Source of the DNA: Coccinella septempunctata
Taxonomy: Eukaryota; Arthropoda; Insecta; Coleoptera; Coccinellidae
Direction: 5' to 3'
Length of the DNA: 64,000 nt
Assembly (NCBI RefSeq): GCF_907165205.1
Contig: NC_058194.1
Coordinates: 18,848,856 to 18,912,855 of the forward strand
This document shows, piece after piece, positions 21,641 through 34,900 of this stretch (positions are counted from its first letter, which is position 1; each line of letters starts with the position of its first letter). Both the position numbers and the translations under genes were made by a program. Under the pieces are notes generated by a model. It saw only the letters and a list, made by a program, of their open reading frames with translations, was not told the DNA's origin and did no database searches.

Positions 21641-24095
21641 TTTCTTCATTATAGTTATGGAATGTACAAACTTATTGGATAAAACTTTTAATTTTTCAAA
21701 TATGTCGCGATCAATGACATAATTTGATGTCATTTTACTTAGAACTTAGAATATGTGAATAATAATGTAAAAAACATAAGCCGAAAAATTTTGTATTTCA
21801 ATAATTTATTTTGGGATTATTATGAAGAATATTTTCAGAAATTCTAGAAAGAAATGATACAGTTTGGCGTTTTTTCGGAATTTTATCTATGTAACGGTAC
21901 GTAGGCTGTTTCTAAATGGCAACAGTGAGCAGAGGTTATGGAAATCTATTGACTCTTATTTCAGAATATAGGTTGACTATAAAATGTATTTCAAAAACAA
22001 TTACCAGAATATAAGTTGTGTATTGAAAAACTGAAAAACAGAAAACTGAGCTAATTTTAATGTTGTTTTATTTTGGAACGATTATTTATGGAAAATAACA
22101 TAAAACTCCAGAATACACTCTTCCAGATTCAGTCGAATTCTATTAATCGTGAAATTACACTTTCATTCATATTTTTTGAATACAAAGTCATATAGCTTGA
22201 CGAATCAGACTTTGACTTGAATAAACACTGAATTCAAAGTTTTCAATTGATGTCCCTCATAAGGTCTACACCAAAGATGTTCTTAATAAATGAGGAGAAG
22301 GTCAAAATTCCTTGAAAAAGCTCTTTTATCCTTAAGCTTCTTCTGTCACTTACCGAAATAACTATCATAAGGTGAAAATTTCCTGCACAAATCAAGTTAT
22401 GTTATTACTAACAGCCACAACATGGATGCACGACCACAAACACATTTCAAACTGGAAGAGACGGTATCTTCAATGATTTTGTCGGCTACTCTAATTCCAT
22501 TTAGGCAGTAGTTGTTCTATCATTGTACATGATTAACAATATTAACATACGCTTTAATGCTTAAGACAGATCACCGATCAGTGGCGGAGTACTACGCCTC
22601 TTCCATTTATGATGCGACATACCATCTTCCTCAACACCTAATTAGGTAATTAGATCGCAATTTGTTTAATTTGTTCGTGTGCGATCTCGTAAATTTCCAA
22701 GATATTTTATATGCTGCTTTTCCTGTGAAATGGTGTGGATCGATCACAGTCATTGAATAGTAAGGAGAAGACCTAATTTTCATCAAACAGACATTTCCGA
22801 TATCCAATGATTCGAAATATCAAATTGAATTCGCAGTCTTCAATAATACATGATTCATCAAAATCGGACCACTCATTTCCACGTTATGGATATCGAAAAT
22901 TCAGGCCGGATCCATAAATCACCTTGTATCTACGAAACTAATGGCCTTAGGGTACAAAAGGACCAACTTCTCTAAAAGGCCTAGATGACCTAGCTGCATT
23001 TACCACTAGTGAAACAACCTGTATGATAAAATCAGCTATACTGGACATCTCTTTTCGCAGAAGCAACTGATTCTGTGCTTGCCGAATGCCTATAAAAGTT
23101 GGTGAACCAATGATCTCCAATCTGTGAAAAAGTAGTTGTTTCTGGAGTATGTTTGTAAGTTATACCTACAGGTGAAGACAACAATGAAACATTTGTTGAG
23201 TTGAGCAATTATATACTAAAATATTCTGTTTAACCTTTAACCTAATGAATCACCACCAACTGTACCTGAATTACTGAAAAAAGAAGAATTGATCCTCTTG
23301 AGAAGACTTATATCAGAGCAATATTCTGTTGTTCTCATACTCAATAGTGTACGAAATATTATGATGATGATTGATGATGATTCGGAGAAATCGCAGGATA
23401 TAGGTGTGATCAGTATTGGTCAAGAAGTTTCAAGAATACTTATTACAAGATCCCCATCACCCGTCACAATTTTGTGGTGTCATTAATTATAATATTGGAT
23501 CTTCAGTCCACTGAACTACTGGCTACTGGTTAACATTATTCAGATATCCTGAATGGTTCTTAGCTTGGGGGTTAATAGATTACGAAGATCTTCTTCCAGA
23601 TACACTTTAATTATAGGCCCCAATACGTTTTATGTCTATCGTTATTATATATTATGTAACACATTTAATATTCGTAATCGTAAATAGTAGGTCAGTTCTA
23701 TATTAGGCTGAAAATTATTATCTCAACAACTATCATTTTTAATATTTGTTTTTCCGATGGGCGAAATAAAGTAAGTTTTTTTTATCAAGTAAATCCTGAT
23801 ACGTCACTTTCAGGATCAGCAAGCCACCTAAAATCGAGAATTACATAATATAACGTAAAATGTCAATTTATCTCCGATGAATACCTGCAATATGGTTTTA
23901 TTTCCAATGCAAGTATATAAAATTATTACTGACTGTTCGATCTTCGGGAGCTAAAATGATTTGCATATTCTTTTATTAGGCGATTTTTTATGAATTCTAC
24001 TCCCTGATAGAAAAATACTAATCTTTGCAAGTTGTTCAAATTTGTGTGATGGTAGAATAATGGCCCAATAAGCATACCACAGACACAGTTATTGA

Positions 24096-25060
24096 TTGAA
24101 TGTCTTCATGCCTGCTTTAGTGTGGCTAATTTCCATGACCTTAGCCATAGAGTGGTTCAAAAGAAACAGCATGAAGGTAAATCGTGAGAAAAGTCAGCAG
24201 TTATTGGTCACCACAAAATCCCATTCCACAAATTCTATTTCTCTATTGGGAATATCGATCAGTGGGAATCTGTCGTGGACACAACATGTGGACGGACTAT
24301 GAAGAAGGTTGTCGACCGCAATCTTCGCATTGAGGCAGATTAGGGAACACTTGTCCGAGAAAGAGACCCTGCTTACTTATCATGCCCAGTTCCATGGACG
24401 TATGACATACGGCATAATCCTTTGGGGCTCATCCCAGGTGGCACATAGAGTTTTCATCAAACAGAAGAGTGCAATACGTCTGATGGCTGGAGTCAATCAG
24501 ACAGTTAGTTGTAGGTCGTACTTCAAGCAATATCGAATACTCACGGTTCCGTGCTGCTATATAATTGAATGCCTTTTATACGTCCACAAGAACAAGGAAC
24601 GGCTCACGAGGAACTCCGATGTGCACAATTATCCAACAAGATCCAGGGATAATTTTGTGACTCCAATGCACATATTAAGAACGTCCCAGAACACACATGC
24701 CTTCAACGGAGTGAAAATGTACAATCGGCTTCCCCAGTCAATCAGGTCCTTGAACATTCAAGCATTCAAGAGTCGCACTAAGACTATACTCCTGGAGAAT
24801 GCTTTTTATACAGTGGATGAATTCATGGCCTGTCATTTTTAGCATTTATGATATACTTGTTTGTTATTTCGTACATGCATATGTTTGTTGTTACTGGTAA
24901 TACGTGTGTGTTTTATTATTTATTTTATTATTGAATTCTAAATATGGAAATATGCCTACGGATAGGTATTTAATATTTTCCAATTAATCCAAATATTTTG
25001 GAGAAATTTTGTGACGAACCCTGGAATTTTGAGGGAAATAAATGAATTGAATTGAATTGA
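24096..25060 (+). pseudogene. 5'-truncated non-LTR retrotransposon (reverse transcriptase C-terminal part)
   Basis: The translation 24096-24842 is open except for one in-frame TGA at 24300. It contains EWFKRNSMKVNREKSQQLLV and LLGISISGNLSWTQHV, the post-YADD region of LINE reverse transcriptases, then the thumb-like TYGIILWGSS and a C-terminal NYPTRSRDN and FNGVKMYNRLPQSIRSL. The 3' end is a short GAATT tandem at 25044-25060, the simple-repeat tail seen in CR1/L2-like LINEs. The catalytic YADD and endonuclease are absent, so it is a dead-on-arrival fragment. Confidence 0.8.
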
Positions 25061-25165
25061 TCTTGTGCTGCTTGTTGGCTCTTCCTCGACTATTTTCAAA
25101 AGGTCTTCTCTAATATCTGCCTTTGTGATATGCAACTCGAGATTCTCAGACAAAATGTTCCTGTG

Positions 25166-26042
25166 TATAGGATGGGCAAAATTCGTTATCCACTGAAGGG
25201 ATATCGAGAACTATAGGAACTAGAAGAAAACGGATGACACGTTTCCGAGCTATTTTTCAGAGAAACAAAGAATGGTGAAAACCGCAGCCTCCTAAGATTC
25301 TTCGTTTTGAGTTATTAGAAAAAAATTAGATTTTGACGATTTCGAAAACTTCTCATAACTTTTTTGTCTTTGAACTTACGTATCTGAAACTTGAAACTTC
25401 TACAGACACTCTTTTATGTAGGGGAGAGTTCCTTTGAACTGGACAGCCCATGAACCGGACGCTACAGTTTTCTACTACACTCGATAGCAATTTAGCATCC
25501 CTTACGTGAATCCCATTTTCGCAACATCGATCGAGATCTCTTGTAAAATGACTGACCCTGTGGCTCGCGCCTTGTTGCGAAAATGGGATTTACCTAAAGG
25601 ATGCCAAATCACCATCGAGTGTTTTAAAAAACTGTAGCGTCCGGTTCATGGGCCGTCCAATTCAAAGGAACTCTCCCCTAGGATCTACTGACGAGCTCAA
25701 AATATTTTTTCATTTCGCATCATTAGGCGAACTTTCGTTTTTTAAATGTAATCTTTTATTGAATTTGTTATTTTTATAAAAGTGTCCAAGAAGGTTCAAG
25801 TTTAAGATCTGTAACTTCAAAAACGAAAAAGTAAAGAGAACTTTTCGAAATCGTCAAAATCTCATTTTTTGCTTATTACTCAGAAACAAAGAATCGTACG
25901 AGGCTACGGTTTTTGCCAATCTTTGTTTCTCTGAAAAAAAGCTGAGGAATATATCATCTGTTTCTTCTAGCTCTTATAGTTCTCGAGATCCCCTCAGTAG
26001 ACAACTGAGCCCAATGGGGTGGGCCCATTTGCCCACCCTGTA
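25166..26042 (+). mobile_element. Foldback element, family C copy 2, interrupted by a MITE
   Basis: The ends TATAGGATGGGCAAAATTCG and TTTGCCCACCCTGTA, and the arms containing TATCGAGAACTATAGGAACT, match the element at 3443-4022. It is longer because of the 258 bp insertion at 25421-25678 and a few extra bases at its right end. Confidence 0.75.
25421..25678. mobile_element. Nested foldback MITE, 258 bp, TA target duplication
   Basis: The two arms, each about 105 bp, begin GGGGAGAGTTCCTTTGAACT and end in the reverse complement. They continue through CCATGAACCGGACGCTACAG. TA precedes (25419-25420) and follows (25679-25680). The sister element at 3443-4022 lacks it and reads GTAGAATACACTGAC at the empty site. 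Confidence 0.85.
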
Positions 26043-26149
26043 CAATCACCTTGCTGTGGTGGCATTTTGCTTGCACTCAAGTCGCCGAGTTCGATATTAG
26101 AATAAATATAAGGAATAAATTGACAAATTCACGAAAGGAAAAAAACCAA

Positions 26150-26314
26150 AACAATTGACAAATCGTGTGACCGTACCGTTCGAGACAAAGTATTCGAAAT
26201 TCAACTGAATTAGTTCGAATTTAGGGGGTGATAGCTCCGCCATTTTGAATGCTTTATATATACTATATGGGCAGTCTTCTGTCAAAAAAAACGCACGTTT
26301 GAAAACACCCTGTA
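26150..26314 (+). repeat. Family A element, 3' end fragment
   Basis: Ends CGTTTGAAAACACCCTGTA and, upstream, resembles the right-hand part of 964-1823 (GAAATTCAACTGAATT, then GGGGGTGATAGCTCCGCCAT versus GGGGTTGTATCTCAGCTAT). The left boundary is uncertain. Confidence 0.5.
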
Positions 26315-26632
26315 TACATATGTAGATCAGAAGGTAGGGTAGGAGGCAGGAATTCTCAAAGTTACGAGAGAGAAAACTATAAACGTTTGTTGGTCCAAAA
26401 ATATTTTCCTACAATTGAACCTGTTGATCTCCAGAGCTTTCAATTTGAAAGTGTTACTCTAGTGCTTTTTCTTTCACAATGAAGAACATTTGTTTGAAAT
26501 TATGTCCATTGGTTAAAAACACATCGAGATAACAGATAATGATATCACAGATCATCGAATTTGTGTCTGTCCACATCAGCTCGATATAGGCCCACTAAAG
26601 TGCAGAACTGTATGTATTTACTAAACTTACCC

Positions 26633-26837
26633 TGCTTGATCGGGGAATCAACGCTTGATTGGTGAATAGACGTCAATTTGTTTTCAATCGATAATTCTCA
26701 TCGAATTATTATGATTCTCAATTGCTACTTCTTCATTACCTATATTCAAAAATGAAAAGGTTTCAGTGATTTTATTTCAGAAATCGAGTGACTGTCAAAT
26801 CGTTGATCGGACAATCAAAGCTTTTTGAAACCCGCTG
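26633..26837 (+). repeat. MITE-like repeat, family N copy 2
   Basis: Matches 7468-7686 across GCTTGATCGGGGAATCAACG, the AAAAATGAAAAGGTTTCAGT block, and the end GAAACCCGCTG. Its left terminal repeat looks truncated. Confidence 0.6.
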
Positions 26838-27072
26838 TAAGAGAGGTTGAATATAAATTGAAACGTCAATAATATTCGTAAACATATATTTTTCTCGTAA
26901 CTATATACAAATATCGATATAAAAATACTGTCAAATCTTAAAATAGTTCTTTTCATCACAAAACTGCGATTTCCGGGCAGTATGGAATTTGATAGCCCTG
27001 AAACTTTTCACGATATACATCTTGATCTAGTCTAGAGTATCATATTGATTCCGGCGGAGATCCAGTTTCCAA

Positions 27073-27388
27073 TTAAATACCCATTCTGCAGTAAATTAAG
27101 GATATTATAATCGCACCAGTTAAAAGTGAGAACGAAGGGTAAACGGAATTTGATCCGTCGTAGAAACCCCCATAAACTTGTAAGCCCGCAGTTTCTATAC
27201 TTCTCTTGCAGTAATCTCCGTCATAAAGCCATCCGACGTATTCACGCGTCCGTAAATTCTCCGTTCTCAGCCATTCTTCCAAGGGAAAGAAGTAGTCTCT
27301 TATGGCACTTCCGTCTAGCCTTGATTCTCCAGTGGCCTGGAACAACACATCTCGCCAAGGTAATGAGGAACCTTTCTCCATGAGTTGC
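27073..27388 (-). CDS. Angiotensin-converting-enzyme-like peptidase, last exon
   Basis: C-terminal exon of a peptidase family M2 (ACE/Ance) protein, an extracellular dipeptidyl carboxypeptidase. After the acceptor TTTGTTGCAG, the first base completes a Lys codon from the exon at 38601-38741. The translation continues QLMEKGSSLPWRDVLFQATG and then DYFFPLEEWLRTENLR, matching the family's conserved SSxPWxDxL..TG and Y(F)xPLxxWLxxEN blocks near the C-terminus. Beyond the usual Gly-Trp (REYVGW) it adds about 45 residues ending in a hydrophobic stretch (SLLTGAIIISLIYCRMGI), which could be a membrane anchor. Stop at 27073. The plus-strand ORF here is a shadow. Confidence 0.85.
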
Positions 27389-27639
27389 CTGCAACAAAGA
27401 TACGAATATTTTCAACCGTTCGTTAATGAAACATTGAAACATGATTTGATGATATTAGTTATGCAAGTAGGCAAGTAGTTCACTTGCAGGTATTTCGTAG
27501 ATTTTATCGTTCAATAGTTGTGACGTTTAAAAGATTGGATTGATATACATAATTTATATGCAGATCAGTAGTTTGCACTTCTACAGAGTGAGTAGAAGGT
27601 ATCACACAAGACTCATACCTTCTAGACTAGAAAAAGGCT

Positions 27640-27790
27640 CCAACTGGTCAATTTTCATTTCAAATTACAATCAAATTCTTCATGTACAATTGAGGAGTTT
27701 ACCATGCATCCTTTAGAAAGGGTGCAAAGTACTAGAATTATTTTTAAATAGCAACCACAAATTTTTGCACCAGAAATACACTCTTGAACA
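27640..27790 (+). repeat. Dispersed repeat family M, partial copy
   Basis: Shares GGTCAATTTTCATTTCAAA, ATTGAGGAGTTTACCATG and the GCAACCACAAATTTTTGCACCAGAAAT-type block with the copies at about 5.5 and 41.8 kb. It lies just upstream of the last ACE-like exon on the gene's strand, within its intron. Confidence 0.45.
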
Positions 27791-28129
27791 TTTGATAGGG
27801 TTCACTGACCTTCCATCAATTTATTTCAGAAATCACCGGTCGGATACCAGAATATGCTCAGATAATATTATTGATTCAGTGAAAGAAGAATGAAAAAATG
27901 AGAACTTTCATGCAAAAAAAATGTCAAAACAGAATGTGACAAGTTCTAGATTGTAATAACAGAAAAAAAATTAAATGAAGGTAAAATTGACAGTCTTGAC
28001 AAAGCTTGTACCACACGAGCTCTTCTCAAGCATTCTATTATTCGAGCCATACTTTCGATGAGACAATTTATGAAATTCAGTATTTTAACATTGTATTACT
28101 ATCCTGTCTTATAGCAAAAACCCGTACAA

Positions 28130-28997
28130 AGTTTGTCACGGAACTTCAATATGCAGACGACTGTGCTCTTATCTCTAGCTATCAGTTGATCTAAAGATAA
28201 TGTTGGACACCTATAAAACACATATACGAAGTTTAAGGCCTTAGACTCAATATTGACAAAACCAAAACCAGAAAGCCTTCAAACAGATATCTGCCTGGAG
28301 GATGAAACTCAAGAACAGGTCGAGCAGTTCAAATACTTGGGAAGCTACATAAATACTAGGGCGTACCTGGACACGCAAATACACAACCGTATCAATTCGG
28401 CATCGCGGGCATTCTGGAAGCTAAAGGACAGAGTGTTTCAAAATCACGACCTCAATCTGAAGACCAAGACAGCTGTTTACAAACCAGTGGTCTTCCCAAC
28501 GCTTCTTTACAGAAGCAACAACTAAAATAAATAATGCACATCAGATGGTTCCAAAAAGTTTCAAATGCAGAAGTCTTGCAACGCATGAGTTGTATAACAA
28601 TTGAGACTCAAGTAATTCACAGAGGGAGCTCGGAAACCAGGAGGCCAGTAAAATCGGTTTAAGGATATACTGCATCAATCCCTAAAATCAGTTAATGCCA
28701 ATCATAACTGGGAACAACTAGCGTTAGATAGATCACAGTGGAGGTCTTTGGTCCACAGTTATAATGGAGACTCGAGAAGAATACAGCGGCGACCTGTATT
28801 TCTGGTTGATATATCTGATTGGAAACTATCCATGCCCGGAGTGAGGAAGGATCTGTAGGTAACGGTTGGGTCTCTTCAGTCACAGAAGGGCACACAGTTG
28901 CAAGTAGCCCTAAGAGTTTTATTGCACCGGTAGTTTTGTTTTTGAATCTTTTTGCAGATTTATTTTCGGTGACGGGATGCAGCAATAAATGAATGAC
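28130..28997 (+). pseudogene. RTE-like non-LTR retrotransposon, 3' remnant
   Basis: Contains the reverse transcriptase motif C block LQYADDCALIS, then EQFKYLGSYIN and RINSASRAFWKLKDRVFQNH plus LKTKTAVYKPVVFPTLLY. These are typical of the endonuclease/reverse-transcriptase family found in many insects. Further on, WEQLALDRSQWRSLV-like sequence follows in another frame. Several frameshifts and stops are present. The end GGTGACGGGATGCAGCAATA, followed by short AATG repeats, is shared with a second 3' end at about 55738-55788. It is inserted in the last ACE-like intron. Confidence 0.75.
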
Positions 28998-31900
28998 TGA
29001 GCTATAGGTAGTATCTTGCGGTCAGTTTGAAGTATGCTAATAGACAAGAGTAGATTATATATAATTTTGGAATGATGGAATGATATTTCAAGCATTTCTC
29101 CCTCCAATAAATAATGGTAACTTAAAATCGCAAATTGTTACGAAATTGTAGATGGAGTAGAGTGTACAGCACCCAAAAAGACCAAATCATTGAATAAAAT
29201 AATTCCATTTTGACGCAGTATTCAACCCATAGTAACAAGGGTAAGTTGACGTTTATCCATTCAGTGAAATTAAATTTCACTCAAAAAATAACATGAATAT
29301 GACTGGGTAAACGGCATCTTACTTTAGTTGCTATGGATTGAATAATGCCCTGGAGACATGAGCTTCCCACATTTGTTCTAAAGATTAATCGTATTTTTAA
29401 GATAATCCAGCAAGTATTGTCTCTTATTTTTCTAACGCCCTCTCTTCTCTGGCTGTTGATTTATTAGGAAAATACGATTTCCTTCCTGCAATTTGAGAGT
29501 TTGGACAAATAGAAATGGAAGATGCCGCCATATTAATTCTGTAGGATAGGAAAGTAACTTGAGTGGGTCTTCGTTTCCTGTCAGATATCGCTAGGGTTTA
29601 TTTTTGCGCCATACCGTCTACTGACATCGAATAAAAGGACCTTCAATACATTTCATTATCGTCGAGGTTTGAGTTGTGTTGCTCCGACGAGGTCAAATGA
29701 GACCAAAATCGTTGTCAGCTTCTACTATTTCCTGACGGAGTGGTATTTCTGTCAATACTTTGAGTGATGGTTGTTGATTTTATATTAGCGGGTGAAATGT
29801 GTCTGAATTAACTTCAAATGATAATAATCAATTTTGAATGAACCCGATTGTTGTATTTTGTACCGGAAAAAAAATATCAGACATCTACTCACACTTTCTC
29901 ACCTGAAATAAATATTGAATGAATCACAATCGACAGAGAAATTCTCATACATTTCTCCTTATACTTATATCGAAGCAATCTTCTATAACGGAAAGCATTA
30001 TGCAATATGAGAAGAATTATGGCCTTTTTCCAGAAAAATTTATCGGGTTTCAGACAATGCGGAAATTAAACGAATGATCGTATTTCATTCGTTGTTGCTA
30101 GACGACCAGTTCTTGACTCATTGCTGCTGGCTGAGGGGCACCTACAGGCAGAAGAAAGTAGGTACACCCTAGTCCGCTTGAAACTAGCCACTTCTGTGTA
30201 CAAGAATTTGTAAAACAAGATTTTTTTCTAAGAAGTTGAAGGAATACGCTATTTGCATATTTCTCGTCTTTATAGCTTCTGTCCTGAAGCGTATATTTTG
30301 TTTTTGTGAAAAAAAATAGTAGGTAATACAAGAGTGCCATTGATAAATTTTAATCATATCAAAACGCTTTTTTAGCTGTCCTGCATATGAAATTTTTTGC
30401 CTCTAATAAAATTTCGAATCAACACAGACAATGAAATTGTTATAATATTAGAAGACCTTTTGAATTCGAAAGGTATCTCTGCAAATGCATAGAGGCTTCC
30501 ACAAAAAATATCGTTGTATTTGAAGAGAATAAACGATGCGTAAAAATTTGACGACCTATTTTTTGCGACACAAAAGAGAAAATAAGTTAAAAGGATAAAA
30601 GCATCACGTACCTACATATTATATGCATATCTTTCCAGATAGCTTTTTTGGCTTGGATGTTTATGTTAAGGCAGGGAGCTACAGAAAATAGTGTGAATAT
30701 TCCTACATATTTTTGAATCGAATATTCTTGCAATAATCTATCTCCATATACCTATCAATCTTCTATTTAAATTTTCACAACTTTTTCCACGAACACCACA
30801 TCAATATTAGAAAGAGCACTTTCTTCAATGAACAATTGACCTATTTCAAGAAGCAACGATAAGGGGAGCAAATTAAGTGGCACTTCCTACATTATAGACA
30901 TCAATGTATGAGGAATGGAATTGTAAAAAAAATGTACTATTTCTACGCATAATTTACGGGTGGTGTGATCTGATCAAACTTTGTGCTAGTGTTGTAACTT
31001 TGTACGAAAGTGTTTTTTGAACTCAAGATTGCTTTTGCGAACTTTATCGTAGTGGTGAAACCTTATTTGGTTAAACTAACATCAAACGTCAAACAATCTT
31101 TCTCTCATTTCAGTAAGAATATTGTTTCGAAAATTAAGAGAAAATAATGCGAAAATAGTAACACTATTCTACTTGGCTTCACCTACTGCTCACCTGAAAA
31201 CTTGATCTGAAAGTTGATAGTTCAACATTATCTATAGCTATATTTCCGATATTCTAAATATTCTATTTGAAAAATGGAATTTTTGTTTGAAAATCTGTAT
31301 ATTCAAGCTCAAGCGACTGATCTCAAGAACTTTCAATTAGATATTTTTCTTTTCTTTGGATAGTTTGTATAACAGGGAAGGTAATGAGCAATAAAACTGT
31401 AAAAGGATAAGAGATCCAACAGTATTTACCTACACACAAATGCTGAGCTGTACCGACTCACAGTTAATTTGAAATAGCACAACTTCCTATGGACATCCAT
31501 TATTAGATGAAAGTATCTGTTAAAAAGCTATCTGTCTATTGAAGGACGACTAATCCTTCTATATGTTATTCTAACCATGTTTCTATCGCTCACCGGAAGA
31601 ACATTAGAATTCAACACAGTAATTTTCAGGAGAAAATGAAATTCTTTGAGTTATCTTATCTAACCTTCCATTCTATAATGGTCTGAATTAGAATTACTTC
31701 AGTTAATTTCACCACATCTAGAGCAGGTTTCTACCGATAACGATTTTATCTTCCAAATAAAGAGATGATCTCAAAATATTGAAGAATCACCAAATTAGTA
31801 TAATGAATTACCATCCTACCCGGCTTATCTGCCTTCCAAATATGAATCATTTTTGAATTTAGGATCATAAATTCGCAAATTGTTTTCGTCTCCCTGTAAG

Positions 31901-34900
31901 CAATAGCATCAAGATGTCGAAGGTATTCTCTGCAGAATTTGATCAGCTCTTTTGATTATAAAATATGGATCTCATATAAAAATACTTCAATGGACTTAAA
32001 ATTTCCTGAGAACATTATGCACCTACCTAAATAAGTCCTATACGTTTTTCAACCGTTTTCTCAAGTCTATATCTTTTATTTACTGTGTGTTTACTAAATA
32101 TGCAAAAATGCAGAATTTCATTTTTGTTCGAAAACATAAATATTTGATGAAGATACAGTTCACAGACGTGTGGTAACTTTTCTGATGTAAAAAGCTTCAT
32201 AGGATAATACTTGCTCTTAAATCCTGCTCAAAACTGCAGAAGCTGTCGATGAGTTAAGAGCAAGTTTCACATATCTCATAAAGGAGAATATAAACTGATT
32301 CAGTATTTCTGAATGAATGCGAGTTTTTTTTCTCAGTCGTTATATTTACCTTTCAACCATTTGGTATCAGGTTAGAAGTAAAACTTCATCTATTTGGCAT
32401 GATTCTTCCCATCAGTAGAAATGAATTCAAACCAATTTCCTTCAAATCCAGAATAGCAATGATATAGTAGCCATTCCCATTAACAATGAGACCCTTACGT
32501 AAGAAGATTCCCATCGTGAATGATAAAATTGTTGTGGTATTTCAACGAAGAAATGTAGAAGGGAGATATTCTATTTCCACTTTGTTATTTGCCATGACCC
32601 CTGTTATTGAAACTTCTGCATCGATATTAAGAAATGATGTGGACGAATGGACGATGATTATATGCTAGATATAGATCGAAATCTCCTAACATAATTCGAA
32701 ATGCATTACATAATCGAAAATGTAACACTAATAAAGTTTTGAAAAACAAATTTTCATTATATGTGTCTCGGTAACCAGAGAATGATCCTTGAATATTCAT
32801 GCAATTGAATACAAAAGCTGAGCCAGAAGATGTTATTTTTGAAGTTTTCCCATAATAAATAATCTCTCTATCCTTTTTTGTAAAACAATGAAATCAAATA
32901 AAAACAACTTTTGATGTGATGAATCTGTTGAGACCCCATTCAACGTTCTTTTTATTTCGAAGACAAGAAATGCTCTAAGCAATCCCTCTACACCAGGCCT
33001 TGATCTGCAAGATACCTCTCACTGAAAATTCGAAAAAATATAGTACTAAATGAAGTGACACGAGAATCTTTATTGTGCACGATCCTGACATCAAGGTTTC
33101 TTTTGTGATCAGATAATATTCGTGCTCTATTCAATATATTCTGATTGTGCTGAAATCAATTGCGTTTAAAAAGTAATCACCCTGATTGAAGTATCATTGG
33201 CGATTTGGTATTTGTTAGCTGCTGCAGGTCTGATAAAATTGACAGCATTTCGTAACTCCTGCAATTTGCTGCGGATTATCATGAAATAGGCTAATCAAAA
33301 TTGAAACAATCTATACCAATCATAACGAAACTCAATTATTTTATTCGATAATTTTCACTCCACGTTGATCATTTTGAGACTGGAATTTGAATTTGATTGC
33401 CAAAGATTCAGCTTATGATTGTTATTGTTTCTTTTTATAGAAAAATTTGATCTATTGATCAACTGATCAGAAAATTATCTTTATTAGTTTCATAATTTTT
33501 CATAAGAGAGTTTTAAAAGGTTTCAATCATTCAGCAATTATAGTGGTTTGTTTCATCATCATTATTATTGAGACGGACTGATCAGTTGGAAAGGCTTTAC
33601 GATAAATTTGATGATTTGGGCATGTCAATGGTAAGATTTAGAAACAGATAACATCGATAACTAGGTTTATAATAGTTGGGGAGCCGACGATGCTAAATCG
33701 GGATTTACTCGAACGTCGTGGAGACCTAGCAGATTTTGAATTATATTATATTATATGGTAGAAAAAAGTGACTGTAGTAAAACTAGGTATAATTTGACTT
33801 GGTTCTTCTCCTGTAGTAATTTTGTACTATTTTTTGTGGGATATTCAATAGAGGTAGCTGAGGCTTAAGGAAAACCCATAGTTAAACAGCTGCTAACATT
33901 ATGCACATAATATAGAAGCTCATAAATACTACATGTGTTTCAAGTCAAAACTTCAAAATCTTTGTTGAAGGCCTAAAATGTTTCCATACAAATGAAGACT
34001 ACATTCGTCAAACAAAAAAGTGCGGTGCCTGACGTTTCAAAAAATGGGCTTATTAACGTTTTTAAAGGTCATTTTCGAAAAATCCCAGTGCCTTTTGAAC
34101 CACCTTCACAGTGCTCCGAAAAACTGAATAAGATCGGGAACTCAATAAAAAAACCATTCATTAATCTCGAGTGGTTTTCGAGATATGGTCGCTAGTTGAA
34201 ACCATCATAAACTACCCACTCACCCTGTAAACATCAATGCCAAACCCTGAGTTTCGTTGCATTATTCCTTTCATTCTTTAAATGTAATGAATTATATCTA
34301 CTAATTTTTGTTTATCCGAGTGTTGAGCGGTGAAACTAATCAATTGAAAAATTAAAAAAAAAACTGACGATTGATATAAAGTTCATTGAATGTTTTCTGA
34401 CAGGGGGTTTCAGATGAAGTGATTCAATCCTAATATCCGTAATATAATATCTAAAGGACTATTGAGGAAATATCAGCTTTCAAACTACAATTTACTTTCC
34501 TACAATAGGTATAGGAAGTGTATTCTTCCATGCGTCAATTACCATAAACATACACAAAACAAGTGTTCAAATATAGGCATTATGACTAGCATATTGTGTT
34601 TGTTAACAATATGGGCGAGATCAGTCAATAAAATTCACGCCTATATATTTGCTGAATAAATAAATTTCAGTCACATGATAAATCTGGAAGCTTTCACACT
34701 TCAGAGATATTTATGTTGTAAAACTGATACAATCAGAAGTCATTCATGTCAGTCGGTACCCTTTATATTACTGTCCTCAACTGTTGTCTGGACAAGATCA
34801 CTCATGGAATGATTCCGGTTCAAAATTTCTGATTGTATTGTCAAAACAACATTCTCTGATGGATAATAAGCCAATAAGGTAGGTACAAATTCTACTGATG

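Larger units (their letters stand above)
18644..24095. other. Intergenic region, no gene recognised
   Basis: AT-rich sequence upstream of the Nimrod-like gene. Only dispersed repeat fragments (about 19.44-19.66 and 21.45-21.64 kb) are recognisable. Short ORFs at 20768-20962 and 23289-23486 have no domain signature. Confidence 0.4.

Noticed and set aside
27126..27383. Plus-strand 85-codon ORF
   Set aside because: Antisense to the ACE-like last exon.
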